A stretch of DNA of 6,517 nucleotides, from positions 1 to 6,517 of the forward strand of contig CAMJDE010000109.1 of the NCBI GenBank assembly GCA_946404295.1, in the 5' to 3' direction. The stretch comes from an uncultured Clostridia bacterium (GTDB lineage Bacteria; Bacillota; Clostridia; Oscillospirales; CAG-272). The number at the start of each line of letters is the position of its first letter. Position 1 is the stretch's first letter. Below are positions 6,286-6,517 of this stretch, piece after piece. A program made the position numbers and the translations under genes. Below the pieces are notes generated by a model. The model searched no databases. It was not told the DNA's origin and was given only the letters and a program-made list of their open reading frames with translations.

Positions 6286-6314
6286 ATTATACCACAAAAA
6301 GATAAGGATGTCAA
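6286..6314 (-). promoter_or_regulatory. Consensus sigma-A promoter of the YcxB-like gene
   Basis: On the minus strand TTGACA (6309-6314) and TATAAT (6286-6291) are both perfect and spaced by exactly 17 bp. Transcription should start near 6279, giving a leader of about 29 nt. Such a full-consensus promoter suggests strong, constitutive expression unless an unseen factor represses it. Confidence 0.9.
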
Positions 6315-6390
6315 CATTTTTCGCAAACCGTCCGACGCCCGGAAAGCGCGGAGCGTAAACGGAACGTTTTTGTCGTTTCGGTTTTTTGTG

Positions 6391-6419
6391 TTGCTTTTTG
6401 GCGAAGGATGTGGTATAAT
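6391..6419 (+). promoter_or_regulatory. Extended -10 promoter of the rightward gene at the window edge
   Basis: TATAAT (6414-6419) is preceded by TGG (6411-6413), an extended -10 element. TTGCTT (6391-6396) lies 17 bp upstream as a half-matching -35 box. Transcription should start near 6426. It is divergent from the YcxB-like promoter, about 77 bp away. Confidence 0.8.
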
Positions 6420-6425
6420 ACTGTT

Positions 6426-6496
6426 TACACCCCGTCGCCGATCCCGTCGGAGCGGGGAAAGTACGGTCGTTTTGACCGAAAATCAAAGGATCTTTT
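6426..6496 (+). ncRNA. Structured 5' leader, possible L19 ribosomal-protein leader
   Basis: The predicted leader of about 71 nt holds two hairpins. The first has an outer stem CCCCG (6430-6434) with CGGGG (6453-6457), an internal loop, and an inner stem CCGA (6438-6441) with TCGG (6447-6450). The second is CGGTC (6464-6468) with GACCG (6474-6478) around GTTTT. AAAGGA (6485-6490) then lies six bases before the ATG. L19 leaders that bind the ribosomal protein for feedback control are known upstream of rplS in Bacillota. The match here is by position and overall shape only. Confidence 0.45.
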
Positions 6497-6517
6497 ATGA
6501 ATATCATTGACCAGCTT
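6497..6517 (+). CDS. rplS: Start of a gene, probably ribosomal protein L19
   Basis: Only seven codons are in the window: MNIIDQL. A good ribosome binding site (AAAGGA, spacing six) and an upstream extended -10 promoter show this is a real start. M-N-I-I-x-x-L is a common opening of bacterial L19 (compare E. coli MSNIIKQLEQEQ), a large-subunit ribosomal protein at the 30S-50S interface. A structured short leader fits a ribosomal-protein gene. Seven residues are too few for certainty. Confidence 0.5.

Larger units (their letters stand above)
6251..6496. other. Divergent intergenic region
   Basis: This 246-bp stretch holds the promoter of the YcxB-like gene, the promoter and leader of the rightward gene, and between them (about 6315-6390) a segment without a convincing gene. 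That segment contains an imperfect hairpin (6357-6384) followed by T residues. Confidence 0.6.

Noticed and set aside
6357..6387. Imperfect hairpin AAACGGAACG / CGTTTCGGTTT followed by T residues, terminator-like on the plus strand
   Set aside because: The stem has a bulge and a G-U pair, and there is no plus-strand gene upstream for it to terminate. The sequence is T-rich low complexity just upstream of a promoter. Kept only as a note.
6247..6507. Minus-strand 86-codon open frame across the right intergenic region
   Set aside because: It covers two good promoters, the structured leader and the start of the rightward gene. It has no ribosome binding site and its composition is not protein-like.

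Overview
The window looks like chromosomal DNA from a GC-rich Clostridia-type Bacillota, possibly an uncultured gut member. This is an inference. It rests on a Clostridia-like Dxs, sigma-A promoters (TATAAT boxes with 17-bp spacers), a YcxB-like membrane protein, GC-rich coding DNA and AT-rich intergenic gaps. Nothing in the window fixes the genus.

Left part (1-2781, minus strand): a tight four-gene sugar-catabolism operon. It is read from about 2807 leftwards: a xylose-isomerase-like TIM-barrel protein, a second divergent TIM-barrel isomerase/epimerase, a Gfo/Idh/MocA NAD(P)-dependent oxidoreductase, and the start of mannonate dehydratase (uxuA), which runs off the left edge. Gaps are 12-20 bp. 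UxuA makes 2-keto-3-deoxygluconate from D-mannonate, so the operon probably feeds a hexuronate or modified sugar into the KDG branch. The exact substrate cannot be read from this window.

Middle (2782-3764): a 176-bp divergent control region, then an AraC-family regulator on the plus strand, which most likely starts at a TTG codon. A perfect 8-bp inverted repeat sits just upstream of the operon's -35 box and overlaps the regulator's own -35 box. This is the classic layout for an activator that also represses itself. A second perfect dyad covers the regulator's -10/+1 region.

Right-middle (3781-5681): a full-length dxs (1-deoxy-D-xylulose-5-phosphate synthase, isoprenoid and thiamine/pyridoxal precursor) only 16 bp after the regulator, so probably on the same transcript. 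It keeps nearly all catalytic residues but has Asn where the family's conserved GPxDGHD histidine normally is. A strong bidirectional terminator separates it from a convergent gene for a small YcxB-like two-TM protein (5687-6250, minus), which has a consensus promoter.

Right edge (6251-6517): a divergent intergenic region with a plus-strand extended -10 promoter, a structured ~70-nt leader and the first seven codons of a gene that looks like rplS (ribosomal protein L19).

No RNA genes, CRISPR arrays, insertion sequences or phage genes are seen.
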